From Chamaecrista fasciculata (lineage: Eukaryota > Streptophyta > Magnoliopsida > Fabales > Fabaceae), in the NCBI GenBank assembly GCA_003254925.1, contig QANZ01047738.1, forward strand, positions 47,521 through 111,520: 64,000 nt of DNA. Direction: 5' to 3'. Below the pieces are notes generated by a model. It worked only from the letters and a program-made list of their open reading frames with translations, was not told the DNA's origin and ran no database searches. Positions 1 to 13,097 of this stretch are shown one piece after another. Every line of letters starts with the position of its first letter. The first letter of the stretch is position 1. The position numbers were made by a program, and so were the translations under genes.

Positions 1-130
1 AAACTTAGTTTAGCATTTTATTATGTCTATTTTTAGTTTGAGTAAAGCGGAGTAAGCTCTTGTGAAAGAATAGGAGTATAAAAGGACCAATATAGGTTTG
101 AAGGTATCTACTAAGATCTTTCTGTTTCAG

Positions 131-3100
131 GTCTCAGAGGTGAGTTCACGTCTTGGAAGAGCAGGTACTATCGGATTTGGGAAGGCAGTGGACGTCTTGG
201 ACACTCTTGGAAGCAGCATGACTAATTTAAACGCTGGGAGTGGATTTATTTCTGGAACTGCAACCAAAGGAAATGAAATTGGTATTTTAGCATTTGAGGT
301 TGCAAACACTATTGTTAAGGGTTCTTGTCTTATACAATCTTTGTCCCCAAGAAGTATTAGGCATTTGAAAGAAGAGGTGCTTATCTCAAAAGGTGTGCAA
401 GATTTAGTATCAAAGGATATGGATGAACTTCTTAGGATTGTTGCAGCAGACAAGAGGTAAGTATTGGATTAAGTCAGATGACTTAAGTGAGTTCAGTTCC
501 TAAATAAGCTAAATTTTAATCATTTTAGTATGACTATGGAATCTCAACTGTGACTAATATTGGGTCTTTCAGGGAGGAGTTAAAAGTTTTTTCTGATGAG
601 GTAATTCGATTTGGAAATCGTTCGAAGGATCCTCAATGGCACAACTTAGACCGTTACTTTGAGAAGTAATATAAATTGTACTCACTCACTTAATTCATGT
701 GAATATTTTAGCTTTGCCTATGCTTAACTCTTTTGTGCTGTCTTCTTGACAAGGTTTATTTTTATTGTACATTCCAGAATCAGCAGAGAAAATAATGCTC
801 AGAGACAGTCAAAGGATGAGATAGAATCAATAATGCAGCAATTTATGAATTTGGTTCAATTTACAGCCGTGAGTACTATCCTCATGTCACTAATGATAAA
901 ATACTTAGTTTTGCTGCTGAACTTATAGCTACTTTTGTCAGGAAGTCTATTGAGATCTTTTTACCACTTTTGTTGTATATTTAACATATGGTATCAATTA
1001 GTTTTGCTGCATTCTAGTTACACCTGATGTCTTCATATGCATCATGGATTATGCTTAAAGGTAAATGGGGGATTTATTTACCCAAACTACTTTTACCTTC
1101 ATATAATCTGTGGAGACATAATTGGATTTGCTGACTTGGGTCTCACCTTGACATGAAGTTTTGTAATAATATAAACCTGACACGAAATAATGTACTGGAC
1201 ATAAGGTATAGAGACCAGAATTTCATTATGATACAAATGTTTCTGAAATGAAACAATTCTGTGATTGTTGGATGTACACTCTTCCCAGGATTGATTTAAT
1301 CATTTCTTTGTACAAGTACAACTTCTTATTATCGGGATGAGCTAATATATAAAATTTTTCTTTGTAATACACGCTCATTCTTTTTTCTTCCATATAATAT
1401 TCTGATTAAATAAGATAAGGCGGTAGGTACTGTATCATATGCACCTTGTGTGACATCTCTTCTGTCCTTGCTCACATATTAAATGATAGAGGATATAATT
1501 TTTATGTGTTAGGATCTGTCAGCACCACATGATTTTATAATTTTTCTTTTAAATTTTTTAGCTTTTCTGTTTTTTATTTTTGGTGATTAGGTCTTTATTA
1601 TAATGTTATCTTTCTTTGGTAGTAACCGGAGTATTTATGTAGGTCCTGGTACATAGATTTTGTTGCCTCGTCCATTTGCATTTTGTTGATAGTAGTCTTT
1701 TCTTTTAAGTGTATTTGTTTGGTCCGATCAATATGTTTTGGTTAAATTCTAGAAGAAATTCATGGATAACTTTTTATGACTCCAGGAATTATACCATGAA
1801 TTACATGCATTGGACAGATTTGAGCAAGACTATCATAGTAAGCGTCAAGAGGATGATAATTCAGGTCCAACTCATAAAGGTGAATCCAGAATCCTACTCA
1901 TGACATAGTATTCAACAATTGTTTCTGATAAGCAATTTTTTAGGGAAGATTTGAAGGATATAAAATTAAAAGAGAAGATTAATTTTGGTATATATATATA
2001 TATAATTTAGAATGATAATTCAGAAGGTGGAGAATATATGTGAAAGTTGGAAAGTTTCTACTAGGTCTGTCTTTGGGTATAAATGAATGATTGGTGGGGA
2101 ATGAGATCACAGTTTCCACTTGCCCAAGCACCTAGATTTGGTTTAGTGAAAGAGTCATAGATTTTATATCATCACATGAAATGGTCAGCATGCATAGGAA
2201 TTTGTCTAAATTTTTTAAATGAGTACTGCATAGGCTTGTCGAGCATGCGTATAAAGACCTGAAGGGTTAGTTTCCATATAAGACACAGTTGAAGAGAGTA
2301 ACTCCCTTTGAGAAGTTTGACCTTGTAATATACTGAGCAATATATCTTTCTAAAAGTCTTTTATATATATTGTTTGATCTTCAATGTCTCTCTTGATATA
2401 GATGACAGCCTTCCAATCTTGAGGGCAGAACTTAAAACTCAAAAGAAGCAAGTTAAACACTTGAAGAAAAAGTCACTTTGGTCCAGAAGTTTGGAGGAGG
2501 TAACCTTAGATTGCTACTATAGATGAATTTGTTTCTCTTATCTTAGTTAGTATCATTCATATTTGAATGGATTGCAGATTATGGAGAAGCTTGTAGATAT
2601 CTTCCAATTTTTGCATTTGGAGATAAACAATATCTTTGGCAGTGCAGGTATACGACCACTAAAGGCCTTAAGATCATTCCCTCTTTATTCATTTCGGCAT
2701 CATGTTCTGGTGTTTTGTAATGAATTTTAAATAAATTATTATCACTACCAGTTACTTTTATAACAATTGATGTGATAAGTCAGTTGATTTTATTTATAAC
2801 CATTGTGCAAATCTTAGTCAAGTTAAAGTAATTTTATAATTCTTGGCTTATTTGTAAATTAAAAAAGGAGACAAAGAAGGGGGAAAAGGAGAGCTTATGA
2901 GGCTGAGAGGGAAGCTTATTGAGTTATCTGGTTTTATTTCAATCAATCACTCTTGAAGAGACATTGTTATGAAATTGCATTTTACATTATAATCGTAATA
3001 GTTTGTATCCATTGGAAACTGCAGATGACCAAAAACCGGTAATTGTATACAGTAATAGTCGTCAAAGATTGGGTCCTGCTGGACTTTCTTTGCACTATGC

Positions 3101-5429
3101 AAATATAGTGCTCCAAATTGATACTCTTGTAAGTGAATCTTCTATAATCTATTTATCTTGATACAGGTCTCAATTATTATGTGCCTTCTTTTAATCTAAA
3201 TGAAGATTTAATTAATCAAGTTTCTTCTATATTGGCATCTCATGTTGCCTAAGTATTGGATGCATGAGTTTCTTGTAGTGGCCTAGCATAACCTTGTCTA
3301 AAATGCCATGAACCTAAATTTCCTTACACTAGTCTCGAATACTCATAAACATATGCATGGAAAGTGAGAACAATTAACCACTTGATGCATTCACATTTGA
3401 AATAGTTTCATTTTCCAAGGATGGTCTTATATTCTTTTCACTGAATTATGATTAATCTGTATGCATGAACTAGTCATATCATTAAAAGATGGCTAAAATG
3501 CAGAAGACCACCATGAACTTTGTAAACTATGCAAAAACTCCTTGAACTTTGAAAAGTGATGAAAGACTTCCTGGACTTTCATTTTTGTGCAAATCATCCC
3601 TTTTGTTAAGATTTTTGTTGAAAAAATCAAAACAATTTAATTTTTTGGCTATTGTAACAATGATTATTTTTTATTTTGGATCAATGTAGAATACATCAGT
3701 AATCATAAAATTGCTTAGAAACTTGATTTTTTTAATACAAAACTTAATAAAAAGGGTTATTTGCACAAAATAATAAAAAAAAAACTCATAGGGTCATTTG
3801 TCACTTTTCAAAGTTCAGGGGGTTTATTGCACAGTGACTAAATTTCAGGGGAGTTTTCTGCATTTTAGCCTTAAAAGATCGGACTGCAGTTAGGAGTGCC
3901 GAATTTATCATTTCACTAGTGAATTTATTGTAGATACCACTCTTAGCTAAAAATACAGCTAGATGATTAGTCTACGATTTGTTCACAGTTGAAACCCAGT
4001 GAAGCTTTCTGATCTGTTTCGCATCTAGTCATACAACTTCGGTTCTCAATAAATATTTTTCTTTAGATGAATGGATTAGTGCTGAGTTTGTGTTGACGTT
4101 GGCAGGTTGCCAGATCCAGTTCTATGCCTGCAAATACAAGGGATTCGTTATATCAGAGCTTGCCTCCTAATGTAAAATTAGCTTTGCGTTCCAAATTACC
4201 ATCTGTTCATATTGTAGACCAGGTTTGTTCATCTGCTGCTACTTCCTTATATTACCACTGCAAACATATTCATATTGTTAGAAAACGGAGGGATATGCTC
4301 AACTAACTATGAAGATTATTTTTTCATCTGTTTATATCTGTTCACTCCAATTTTTGCAGAAGAGACTCCTCTACTAATCTTTTTCCTTTTGTGTTCCTAA
4401 AGCTCACTGTAGCAAATATCAAAGACGAGATGGAGAAGACATTGCACTGGCTGGTTCCAGTTGCCACAAGCACAGCCAAGTATGATGTCTGGCTCTTCTT
4501 GAAATAAATCCTCTCTCTGAGATTTCCATGATCATTAGTTTATCCTTCACATATAAACTAACTTTTCTGCATTTTGTTGCTGTAAAATTGATTCAGGGCG
4601 CATCATGGTTTTGGTTGGGTTGGAGAGTGGGCAAACACAGGGTGAGTAATGCGATATTGCATATTCAATTTTAGCATCTGAAGTTATATGTTTCTTTTAA
4701 GAGGAAATTTACTTTTTAGTCTTTAAATTTGTCTCAAAATTATGTTTTAGTCTCTACATATTGGAAATACACTTTTTGGTCCTGAGTTTTTGTACATAAA
4801 TCATAAATAAAAAAGTGTATAATCAATATCCAAAGTCTAAATTGTAGTTTTAGGACAAATATAGGGATTAAAAAATAATTTTTGGCTCTTTTTTTTTCTA
4901 TTTTGTTTTCAAATACTGGTTTGGTTCTTGCAGCTCTGAGGTAAACAGAAAGAACTCACAGGCTGAGGTATTGCGAATTGAGACATTTCACCACGCAGAC
5001 AAACACAAAGTAGAAAACTATATTCTTGAACTTCTGCTGTGGCTTCAACGCTTGGCAATCAAAAGTAAGGTCGATGTCGGTGAAGTGAGGTCAACGCTCA
5101 AGTCCCCAGTCGACACCCCCCCGCAAAATACAGATCAGCTGCCAGAAAATGCCGAGCTACTGTTGCTAACCATTGATGAGCAAAACATGCTGCAAGATGT
5201 AATTAAGAGAACACGGATCCGCGGAATCAGTAAGAGCTTGGACTTTGACAGCCTGAAGACCATGAGGGAGAAGAACACAAGACTGACCAAGAGTAGCAGT
5301 CATTCATTGGCAAGTAGAAGCAAGGAATCGGCTTTTAATAGGATTTCATCCAAGCTTCCCCTGATTGATTTTGGCATTGACAAAGAGAGAGCTTTGGATG
5401 TGATTGACAGAGTGGACATGGTAAGATAG
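131..5429 (+). CDS. PSI1: PSK SIMULATOR 1-like protein (DUF3475 + DUF668), 5'-truncated by the window edge
   Basis: Exons read: 131-456, 573-665, 778-868, 1786-1879, 2402-2499, 2578-2647, 3025-3128, 4106-4222, 4403-4479, 4597-4641, 4934-5429. All junctions are GT-AG, and the joined frame gives 536 residues plus stop. The first visible exon follows a normal acceptor (tttctgtttcag) and starts inside the family with [20 protein letters not shown], so the start codon and the myristoylated N-terminus usual for PSI proteins lie upstream of base 1. The DUF3475 part ([26 protein letters not shown]) is followed by DUF668 ([39 protein letters not shown]). The C-terminus ends in [13 protein letters not shown], which resembles Arabidopsis PSI1 rather than PSI2/PSI3. 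PSI proteins are plant-specific growth-promoting factors linked to phytosulfokine signalling; the biochemical activity is unknown. Introns hold a MULE-type MITE (3491-3870) and a foldback element (4703-4890). Confidence 0.93.
3491..3870. mobile_element. Mutator-type MITE in a PSI1 intron
   Basis: Terminal inverted repeats ggctaaaatgcagaa (left) and ttctgcattttagcc (right) are perfect for 15 bp. They are flanked by an exact 9-bp direct repeat, ttaaaagat, at 3482-3490 and 3871-3879. The interior is loosely palindromic and non-coding. A 9-bp TSD is typical of Mutator-like elements. The element sits wholly inside the intron between the exons ending at 3128 and starting at 4106. Confidence 0.85.
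4703..4890. repeat. Short foldback repeat (family D) in a PSI1 intron
   Basis: About 190 bp with the pattern 'aaatttactttttagtc ... caaaatta ... ggattaaaaaataat', where the two ends are roughly inverted. Related copies lie at 5862-6056, 30955-31195, 58203-58425 and 59628-59835. It is non-coding and no clean TSD was resolved. Confidence 0.6.
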
Positions 5430-7444
5430 TATGTAAGTTTTCATGAGTGTCTTAAAAATTCATATCAAATGGGAAAGAGTAACACGTGAAGGCAGAAAAC
5501 GGGGACTTCTTTGTACATATACCATATTCATGATGATGATGCGGTGTTGAGTGCTAATTTGTGGCTGCATGCACTGGTGGTATCTTTGGCTTCATAAATT
5601 TGTTCAGTTCAGTTTTGGAGAAGTAGAAGTACACTGTGTTACATGGTAGTAATGTGGAAATCATTAATATGGCACCAAAGAAAATCACTGGGATTTGGGG
5701 CTATATGTCTTGCGTGTACAAAATGTGATTGCAGTGCTCACTTTGGGTTGAGTTGAGATTTGAGTGGAGGATTATGTGCTTTATTTGTGTATACACAATT
5801 ATGACAATATGAAGAAGATAGATCCGTTGCCCATCATAGTTCTGCAGAGTAAACATATTTTTCGGTAATTTGTCTCATTTAGATGTTGAAAATGTATTTT
5901 TTGGTCACTAATTTTTCTTACAAATGTTAATTATCTCGTCCTATATGTGAAGACTAAATAGTTCATATTTATAAAAAAATTAAAGACTAAATTTAATATT
6001 TAGGGATTAAATCATAATTTTAGAATAAATTCAATGGCTAAAAAATAAATTTTCCATCATTTTCATTGCATCTACCAATTTACTCCTTTTTTTTCTGTTG
6101 AGAGTTGAACCTTGTCTCTCTTTCTCTGTTTTTGTACAGCATATGATTAATAATGCAAAATTATTGAATGTATATTTATTATTTGTATGTGAATGTGTGT
6201 ACACGTATATATGTTATGAAATTACTCTTGGAAAATGATCATTTTCAGATTCTTCAATGATTGAATCATGAGTAAACTTCGGTTAAAAAAAACATAAAAC
6301 ATCATGAGTAAACATATAAGTCGGGATTAAAGTATATAAAGTGTATTTTAAAATATGAATTACTAATTAGGGCTTGTTTGGATGGCCAATGGACATTAAT
6401 TCTCCTTTATTTCCATTACCATTATAATATTGGAATTATAGTGCTTAAAATGTTGTTTGGGTGGCCATTAACCATAATCTCTATTAGTACAAAACTACAA
6501 ATTCCAAGACATTACCATTAAAACCACAGCTAAACACTAAAATTACATTCCATTTTATTCCATTAACCTCTATTATATTTCATTATCAATTACTATTTTT
6601 GTTTCTATATAACTTTAGAATATCCATACAATTATTTAAACCAACTATAAGTCCATAATCAATTACATACTCTTTCTAAATAATTTCACATCTCATTATC
6701 TCTATTAATAACAAATTATTCAAACACCATTTTTATCATTCCATTTACTCAATTTATTTACTATTAAATTATCATAGATTTTTAAAATAATTTTTCCTAT
6801 TTAAGATTTTCTGAATATCAGTTACTTCTCAATTATGAGTTGGAAGATGTAGTCTGGCCATTTGAAAATTCGACCAACCTCGTAATTTTGGACTACTAAT
6901 ATCTAAATGTAGAGTCTGCTACTATTAAAAATGTTAAAATATAATTTGACTGAATAATAAATAATTACAAGAATAGATATGAACTTTGGACAAAAGTTTG
7001 AACAACAAATAAGAAAGAAAAGACATGTCTATATTTTAATCTATCCTCGTTAACATGAACTTTTTTCCGAAAATCCTTTAAAATAGATCTTTCAGATTGA
7101 TTTACCTTTTTCCAGGACAATCTGTATTTTGAAAATTACGGATTCTTTTTAAGTAATGTCTTAATAACATTAGTTTAGGTGCAAAAAATTTTAAAAAATG
7201 ACCAGAAATTAAAAATTTAATTTTAAAAAAGCACATAAAAAAATACTTTTGGTCATTTAATTAAATTTTCATGCACATGAACTAGAGCTCTCTCTCTCTC
7301 TAGACACACTCTTTAAAATATTCCAAAAACAAAATTCAGACCAAGGTTTTTTCCCTCTATTGTTTAAACAGGAGGTACCTGAGTCGTGACTCGTGACTAC
7401 CAATGCCATTTTGCTTTCAGTAAAACTTAAGTGACCATGAAATC
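5430..7444. other. Intergenic region between the convergent PSI1-like and CH-domain genes
   Basis: This stretch holds the 3' flanks of both genes. It contains another family D foldback copy at 5862-6056. A segment from about 6371 begins with gggcttgtttggatggcc, like some Tourist/Harbinger MITE ends, but no matching right end was found. There is a (TC)n run near 7288-7302. The rest is AT-rich with no supported coding region. Confidence 0.55.
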
Positions 7445-10400
7445 CTAATCACCCAGCTTAAGCTTTTCAGCTGGATAAAACCCTTTTCTTCTTGTCTGTA
7501 TATTGTGTGATGATATTTTCTGAACCTTGTCTTTTGAATTGGCGGTAATACTTTTGGCACCTGATCCTTTTTCCCTGCCATTCCTCCTGCCATAGCCAAA
7601 ATAACTCAAAATCAAAGGCCTGCAGTGCAATGCAAGGATCATAAAATCCCAAACACCCCAATAAGCATGAGATAAAAACCTGAGTTGCAAAACCATGAAT
7701 AACATGCCGATTGCAGCAGTGCCGCCCAAGACTGATTTTAGCAATAGCATATGTTGGGGTTTGCTTCTTGGTCTTCCTATATTTGTTTGTTTTGTTTCAA
7801 CTGACAAAACCTCATTTTCCGGATTTATTTCTTCCTGTTTAATGACAATAAAATCGAAAGAAACTTTCATTTTTTATATATAACCCATAGATTAATAAAA
7901 GCATACTGGAGAAAGGATCAGATCTATACCGGAACGTGCTCCTCGGTGATATGTTCTGAGTGACACGCTTCATCACCATCTTTGCATTCAAGTTTGGGAA
8001 ATTCATTTGTTAAGCAGGATTGAGTATGAGATACATCTTCAATATCGTTGGAAGAAACTACAACGTTATGGTAGGAAGAAGGGACGTCATCGGTTAGCGT
8101 ACCTACAAGTCTTTCACCTCTATCACCTGCATTTTGAGTAATCACATCCACTCTCTTCTCACTGAAACGATCATCGGCATCATCATGGTATTCCATACCT
8201 AAAACTTTGGTTGAAACAGCTTGACAATCCTTGCTTAGCTTTTCACCATCACTCTCTAAATTCATAACTGTCTCCTCTTCATCTTTTGGTGCAAAGGACA
8301 CGACTTCACAATCATTACGTCTTACATAATGAGTATTTTCTTCGTGTGAACACAACTTCGGGAAAGATGAGGAGAAACTTCTAGGTTCATTAACTGATAT
8401 CACAGGCTTCACAGCACATTTGCCTTTCTGGTCCCATTTACAGAGTTCAGACAACAAACAAGCTTGAAATGACAGAAAATCCTCAGATTGGTGAAAAAAA
8501 GCATTAAAATACTCATTTTCCTCAAATTTCTCAACTGAAGGTAAATATCTAGCGTTGGAGGTGACATCATATGCCGCTCCCCTATATTTAGTTTGGTCTT
8601 GCAATTCAAAAGACTCATGTTTCTGGAAATTGTCCTGGGCACCAAATTGATCTCCCAAGTCGAGTGCTTCCATAGACCAATTTCTTAGAACTTCCATATT
8701 TTCGCCTATCTCAAAACATCTCCTACCATTTTCAATACTCCCTGGAGTTGAGTTTGAACCTTGAGAGCTAGCACTTTGATGAACATTTGATGTACTATTT
8801 TCTTCAGAGTCCAAGCTATCCTTCACAGGGTCAATAAGATTTGAGGTTGCCACTCGCTCTGAAGCATCTCTTCTCGCTGGCGTTCTGTCATTCTCAGAAT
8901 TCCCAGTAACAGAAGTATTATTTCCTAAAAGGTCTAGATCAGAGTAATTGAAGTCCACAATGCCACTTTCTTGATCATGTTTGACTCTAGTATCTAAATG
9001 AGATGTTACAGCACTAAGACCACAATGTGAATTGCCGCAGGTAGGAGATGATGACCAAGTAAACTCAAAATCATGCTCTATATTCTCAGAGCAAGTACGC
9101 AATGATGCCATTGAACATAACAATTCCAACTCATTCTCAGGAGTTTCAACTACCAGCTGATCAAAATCTTTAGACATAAAAATACTTTTAACCATTGAAG
9201 GCACTTGAGTATCTTCCACATTGGAGTTTATCTCGGATGTGTAATCATATAAGAAATTGGTACCTAAGCCATCAGATTGAAGTTCTGGATGACTTATTTC
9301 AGTGTCATCCGACCCTTCCAAATATGTCTCATGGTCCCCAGTGGAGGCTGTAACTGAGTAACCCTACAAAAGCACCATGCTTTAGAAATAAAAGTATCAA
9401 AACAAAATGGTATAAGCTCAATACGATCCTTGAAGATATTCACTAGTAATTTAGTTATTTTTCTTAACTGAAAAAGTGAAAAGTAAAACCAAAGACAGAC
9501 CTGCCTGAAAATTCCTCCCGCCTGCTTCTGTAAGTAATAACTAGGAGAATCCGCAAGGCTACTTTGAGACTGCTCTAAGTTTCTACGAATGCATCCAACC
9601 ATATCCTTGGGCATAGTTATAGTATATGTAACAATATCAAAATCTGGAACCTGTCAACATTTCTTTTAAGGTTAGCAGGAACCATTAATTAGGAAATCTA
9701 AGATATGATGAGGTCAAGTAAATTATTACTATTAAGAATAGTCTTCTTACATTTATATTCTTAGCCCTTGCCTTTTTTGAGAATGAGCGGACACACATAC
9801 ATACTCTTCGAGTATTTCTTTTCTCAACAACATCTGATGGAGAGAAGAGGTCTATGCCAGTCAATCCCAAGATTTTGCAAATCTACATATTTAAACATGT
9901 TAAATACACAAATATCCAGTTGTTCAAGAGATTATATTTGTTTTCAATTATCAAAAGGTTAAAATCCAAATAAATAGGAGGTTTAGGACTCTGTCTACGA
10001 AAAATATGATTACTCTCTCCTTGAAATTGTCAACGGAAATGAAATATATCAATTATCATCAAAGGACTTACTTACCTTCAAAAATGAATCAACGTTAGAA
10101 TAAGGCCTATATCTGCCACTGTTATTCTTCAAAAATGGCTGCTGATTTTGATATGTTATATGTCTTAACTCCATATGCTTTGCCAATAGCAACCTCCACA
10201 CCATTTTTGAAACTTGATACCTACAAACCAACGAAACTACTTAAATTTAGTATAACGTCAAATTCCAATCCAAAAGTTGATCGTCCGAACTCCTCTTGGA
10301 GTTTTATTCTGATCAGCTAAAGAAAACAGATGCAGAGATTGTTTTCGAAAATGAAAAGCATCCAAAAACGAGAAGTTGAGCTCTAGACCAATGCAACAAG

Positions 10401-10880
10401 AGTAAGAAAGTGATTGACTAATACGTACAGCAATTCTCCGTCAGCAAGCACTTCAGATATAGCAAGCTGCTCATCTAATCGTATCTGCAGCACTTCTCCT
10501 AGCCAAATTCTCGTCTGATTCTGTAAAAGCATTAGAAAACAAAACACTAGCCATGAACTATATATTGCTGATTCCGCTTAAAAAACTAGCAAAAGAAAAT
10601 CTACGCATAGAAGAAGAATCAAGCCAGACTTAAATACAACTATCGCTGAGCAGCTTCCTCTAGAAATAAATTTCAACATCACCGAAATTCGAATCCAATC
10701 AAATCGCACTTTACAAATCTATTTAGGAAATTAGAAAAGAAATGCAATCTAGCTAGCTATATATAGACGAACCTGGAGGAAGGCATCCTCGATTTCTCGA
10801 AAGCTGGATTCTGTTGAAGAAGAAGAAGGAGAAGACGACGACGGAGGTCGGCGATGATCGGAATCGTCGTCGCATCCCAT
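7445..10880 (-). CDS. Calponin-homology domain protein with C-terminal transmembrane segment
   Basis: Exons, 5' to 3' on the minus strand: 10773-10880, 10429-10520, 10076-10220, 9751-9882, 9501-9650, 7930-9363, 7445-7834. Phases close to 816 residues. The ATG at 10878-10880 begins MGCDDDSDHRR. Residues about 28-180 look like a CH domain of the plant type: IEDAFLQNQTRIWLGEVL, KMVWRLLLAKHMELRHI, SNVDSFLKICKILGLTGIDL, FSPSDVVEKRNTRRVCMCV. One large exon (residues 210-687) encodes an acidic, serine-rich, probably disordered middle. The last exon carries one hydrophobic helix (about residues 716-738, SVLGGTAAIGMLFMVLQL) followed by a basic tail. This suggests a tail-anchored or single-pass protein with a cytosolic, possibly cytoskeleton-binding head; that role is inferred. 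A 60-nt GT-AG segment at 7625-7684 could be a further in-frame intron, which would give 796 residues. I do not know a gene symbol. Confidence 0.85.
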
Positions 10881-11680
10881 AGCGCCGGCGCTTCTCACCT
10901 AAAAAAGCAATAGCGTTTATACGATATGGATTGTATGTAGAGAGAGAGAGAGAGAGTAAGACAAAGGTTATTGGTGGTAGTCTCTGGTTTGCCTTTTGAT
11001 TTTGATGCTCTGAGACTAATATAACGAAAAGTAGTAAAAAGTGAAGCTCACAAAAACATTGCGATGATTCTGCTATTCCTTCCTTTTTTTTTTCTTCTAT
11101 AATTCAATATTATTGACCCAAACTTTCTCTCTCTTCCTTCACTTTTTTGATTCGGCGGATGGCTGGTCAACACTATTATTAATATGAGAGGAAACTTAGT
11201 TCCTCTCGTCAATTGGTCAATAGTTTATTAAAATAGACTATTCTGTTATTTATTTATTATATATTTATTCCTTTAATTATAGAATTTGTTAAATTACTTA
11301 ATGACGAGAACGTTAAATGCTTATCTAAAACTGTTAAATGCCATTTTAGCATCCTAATCACCTAAACTAATCGAACCGAACCAAATAAACACAATTAAAC
11401 TGTCAACCCAGATATTTGTATTACACGTGAAGCTTCCATAAAACATAAACTATTGAAGCATTCTCAAATTTCAAAATCTAGGTGGTCTCAAATAGTTGAA
11501 TATGTGGTACACAACGTGTCACATGTATACTTAATGGTCAGGTCACCAGTGTTGGTAACTGAGATAGGTTACAGGGACCAACAAGTTGACATTTGTAACT
11601 TTTGAGGAACCAAATAGTCTATTTCAAAAATGCAGAGACCAAATAATTGATAGTGTGAAAAAGTAGAGACCAGGTTTACT
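10881..11680. promoter_or_regulatory. Upstream region of the CH-domain gene
   Basis: Contains an (AG)n tract near 10940-10955 and CT-rich stretches just upstream of the start codon, common in plant 5' leaders. No TATA box could be assigned with confidence. From about 11450 to 11680 there is a single-copy half of a MITE-like sequence (repeated 'gagaccaaat/ggaccaa' phrases), without a visible partner arm. Confidence 0.35.
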
Positions 11681-11689
11681 CTTAATATT

Positions 11690-11864
11690 TTTTTTTTTTG
11701 TAAATATCATGGGTGTCCTCCCACCTATCCGTGTTACGGTCTAGGCAAAGACTAATCCCATTCGGACCAGGAAACGAACAGTTAAAGCCCTCCCAACAAA
11801 TGTCGACTCTAGGGCTCAAACTCAGGTCCCTCAACCTGGGGTGCAACTCGTCTACAGCAAACAC
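11690..11864 (-). mobile_element. tRNA-derived SINE, minus orientation
   Basis: Read on the minus strand it runs from a B-box-like segment (gacctgagtttgagccct) through gggattagtctttgcctaga to an A-tail, which is the T run at 11690-11699. The same body (gattagtctttgcttagac) occurs in the copy at 33604-33790. The motif cttaatatt flanks both sides as a likely target duplication. A tandem repeat of about 24 bp (acttaatattattaagtatg...) follows at 11867-11916. Confidence 0.7.
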
Positions 11865-12294
11865 ACACTTAATATTATTAAGTATGTTCCCCACTTAATA
11901 TTATTAAGTATGTTCCCGACTTCCCGCTCACACTCACAAGAAGAGTGTGAAATGTTCAACACAAACATTTATTAAATAAATAAATAATTTTTTAGTACAT
12001 GCGCCAGTGAGAGATAGACGCGTGTCTTCCATTTGGTGGATAAACATTCATTAAATGTACTCCTTCAATTAACTATACGTATTTCCCTTTAGTTGTGGAA
12101 TGAACGTGAATTCTTTGGTTTAATTAAATGAGATTTTAATTTCTTTCCCATTTATGAATATGTTGATTTTAATATAAGTATGTAACAATATTACAATTAC
12201 GTCAATGCCGTGGTGGCTTTTTAAAGCTCCTCCCAACTTTAATGTCAACGAAAAATTTTAAGATATCAAATTGGTGGGTTGTAAGTTTCATATT

Positions 12295-13097
12295 TAACGA
12301 TATAATATATATATATATATATCACTGTGAGCAAAGTTTATATTCATGTGTGGGAGCTACATTATTTTTACTGTTTTTTTTATATTTATTGAAACCGCAT
12401 CAAATGTATTAATTACACTTTAAAAGTTAAATTCCTATAATTTAGGACAATTGTCCTATACTCACATGTTTTTTTTTTTAAAAAAATTGATTGAAGTAAC
12501 TCGTATCAATTGAATGATATAACTAACAAATTTTGAAGCAAAAGAATTATGGATTTATCTAATAATTTTTTAAATATATGATTAAAATGTATGGAAAATT
12601 AGAAAATATATTTTTTACAAAAAAGTAAAAAAAAATACATATATTGAATTATTATTTTCCTTTTTCATTTCTAGAATGCAGTGTAGCGTTTTTCGTCTGA
12701 TTGAACTATTGAAGTGTGTAAGTGCGTTAGTCATTACTCATTAGAAATCTAAAATTTGTATTTTATTCATAGAAGGCGTAACCCAAAGAGTAGCCGCAAA
12801 AGGTCCAATCAACGATATCTCAATTGCATCATTCCACGGCTTTTTTTTAAGAAAAAAAAAAAACATTATTTCAATTCTTTAGAATTTAGAGTAAGACAAA
12901 TTATATACTCTTTTGTCTTTTTCGTTTTGATATATTTGTTTTTGTCTTTGATTTCACTTCAAAAAAAGATGGGGCCTGAAGGCCTCATGATGTGAGCGTT
13001 GTATACAACAGCCACGCCTAAGACTTGAGTGCCACTTAATAATACATTGGCTTGCGACTATGATATTCGAGGATGTTAACATAAGTTTGAAAAAACA
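12295..13097. other. AT-rich non-coding stretch
   Basis: AT-rich intergenic DNA with a short (TA)n run at 12301-12322 and several long A or T homopolymers. No gene, RNA or delimited repeat was recognised. Confidence 0.4.
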
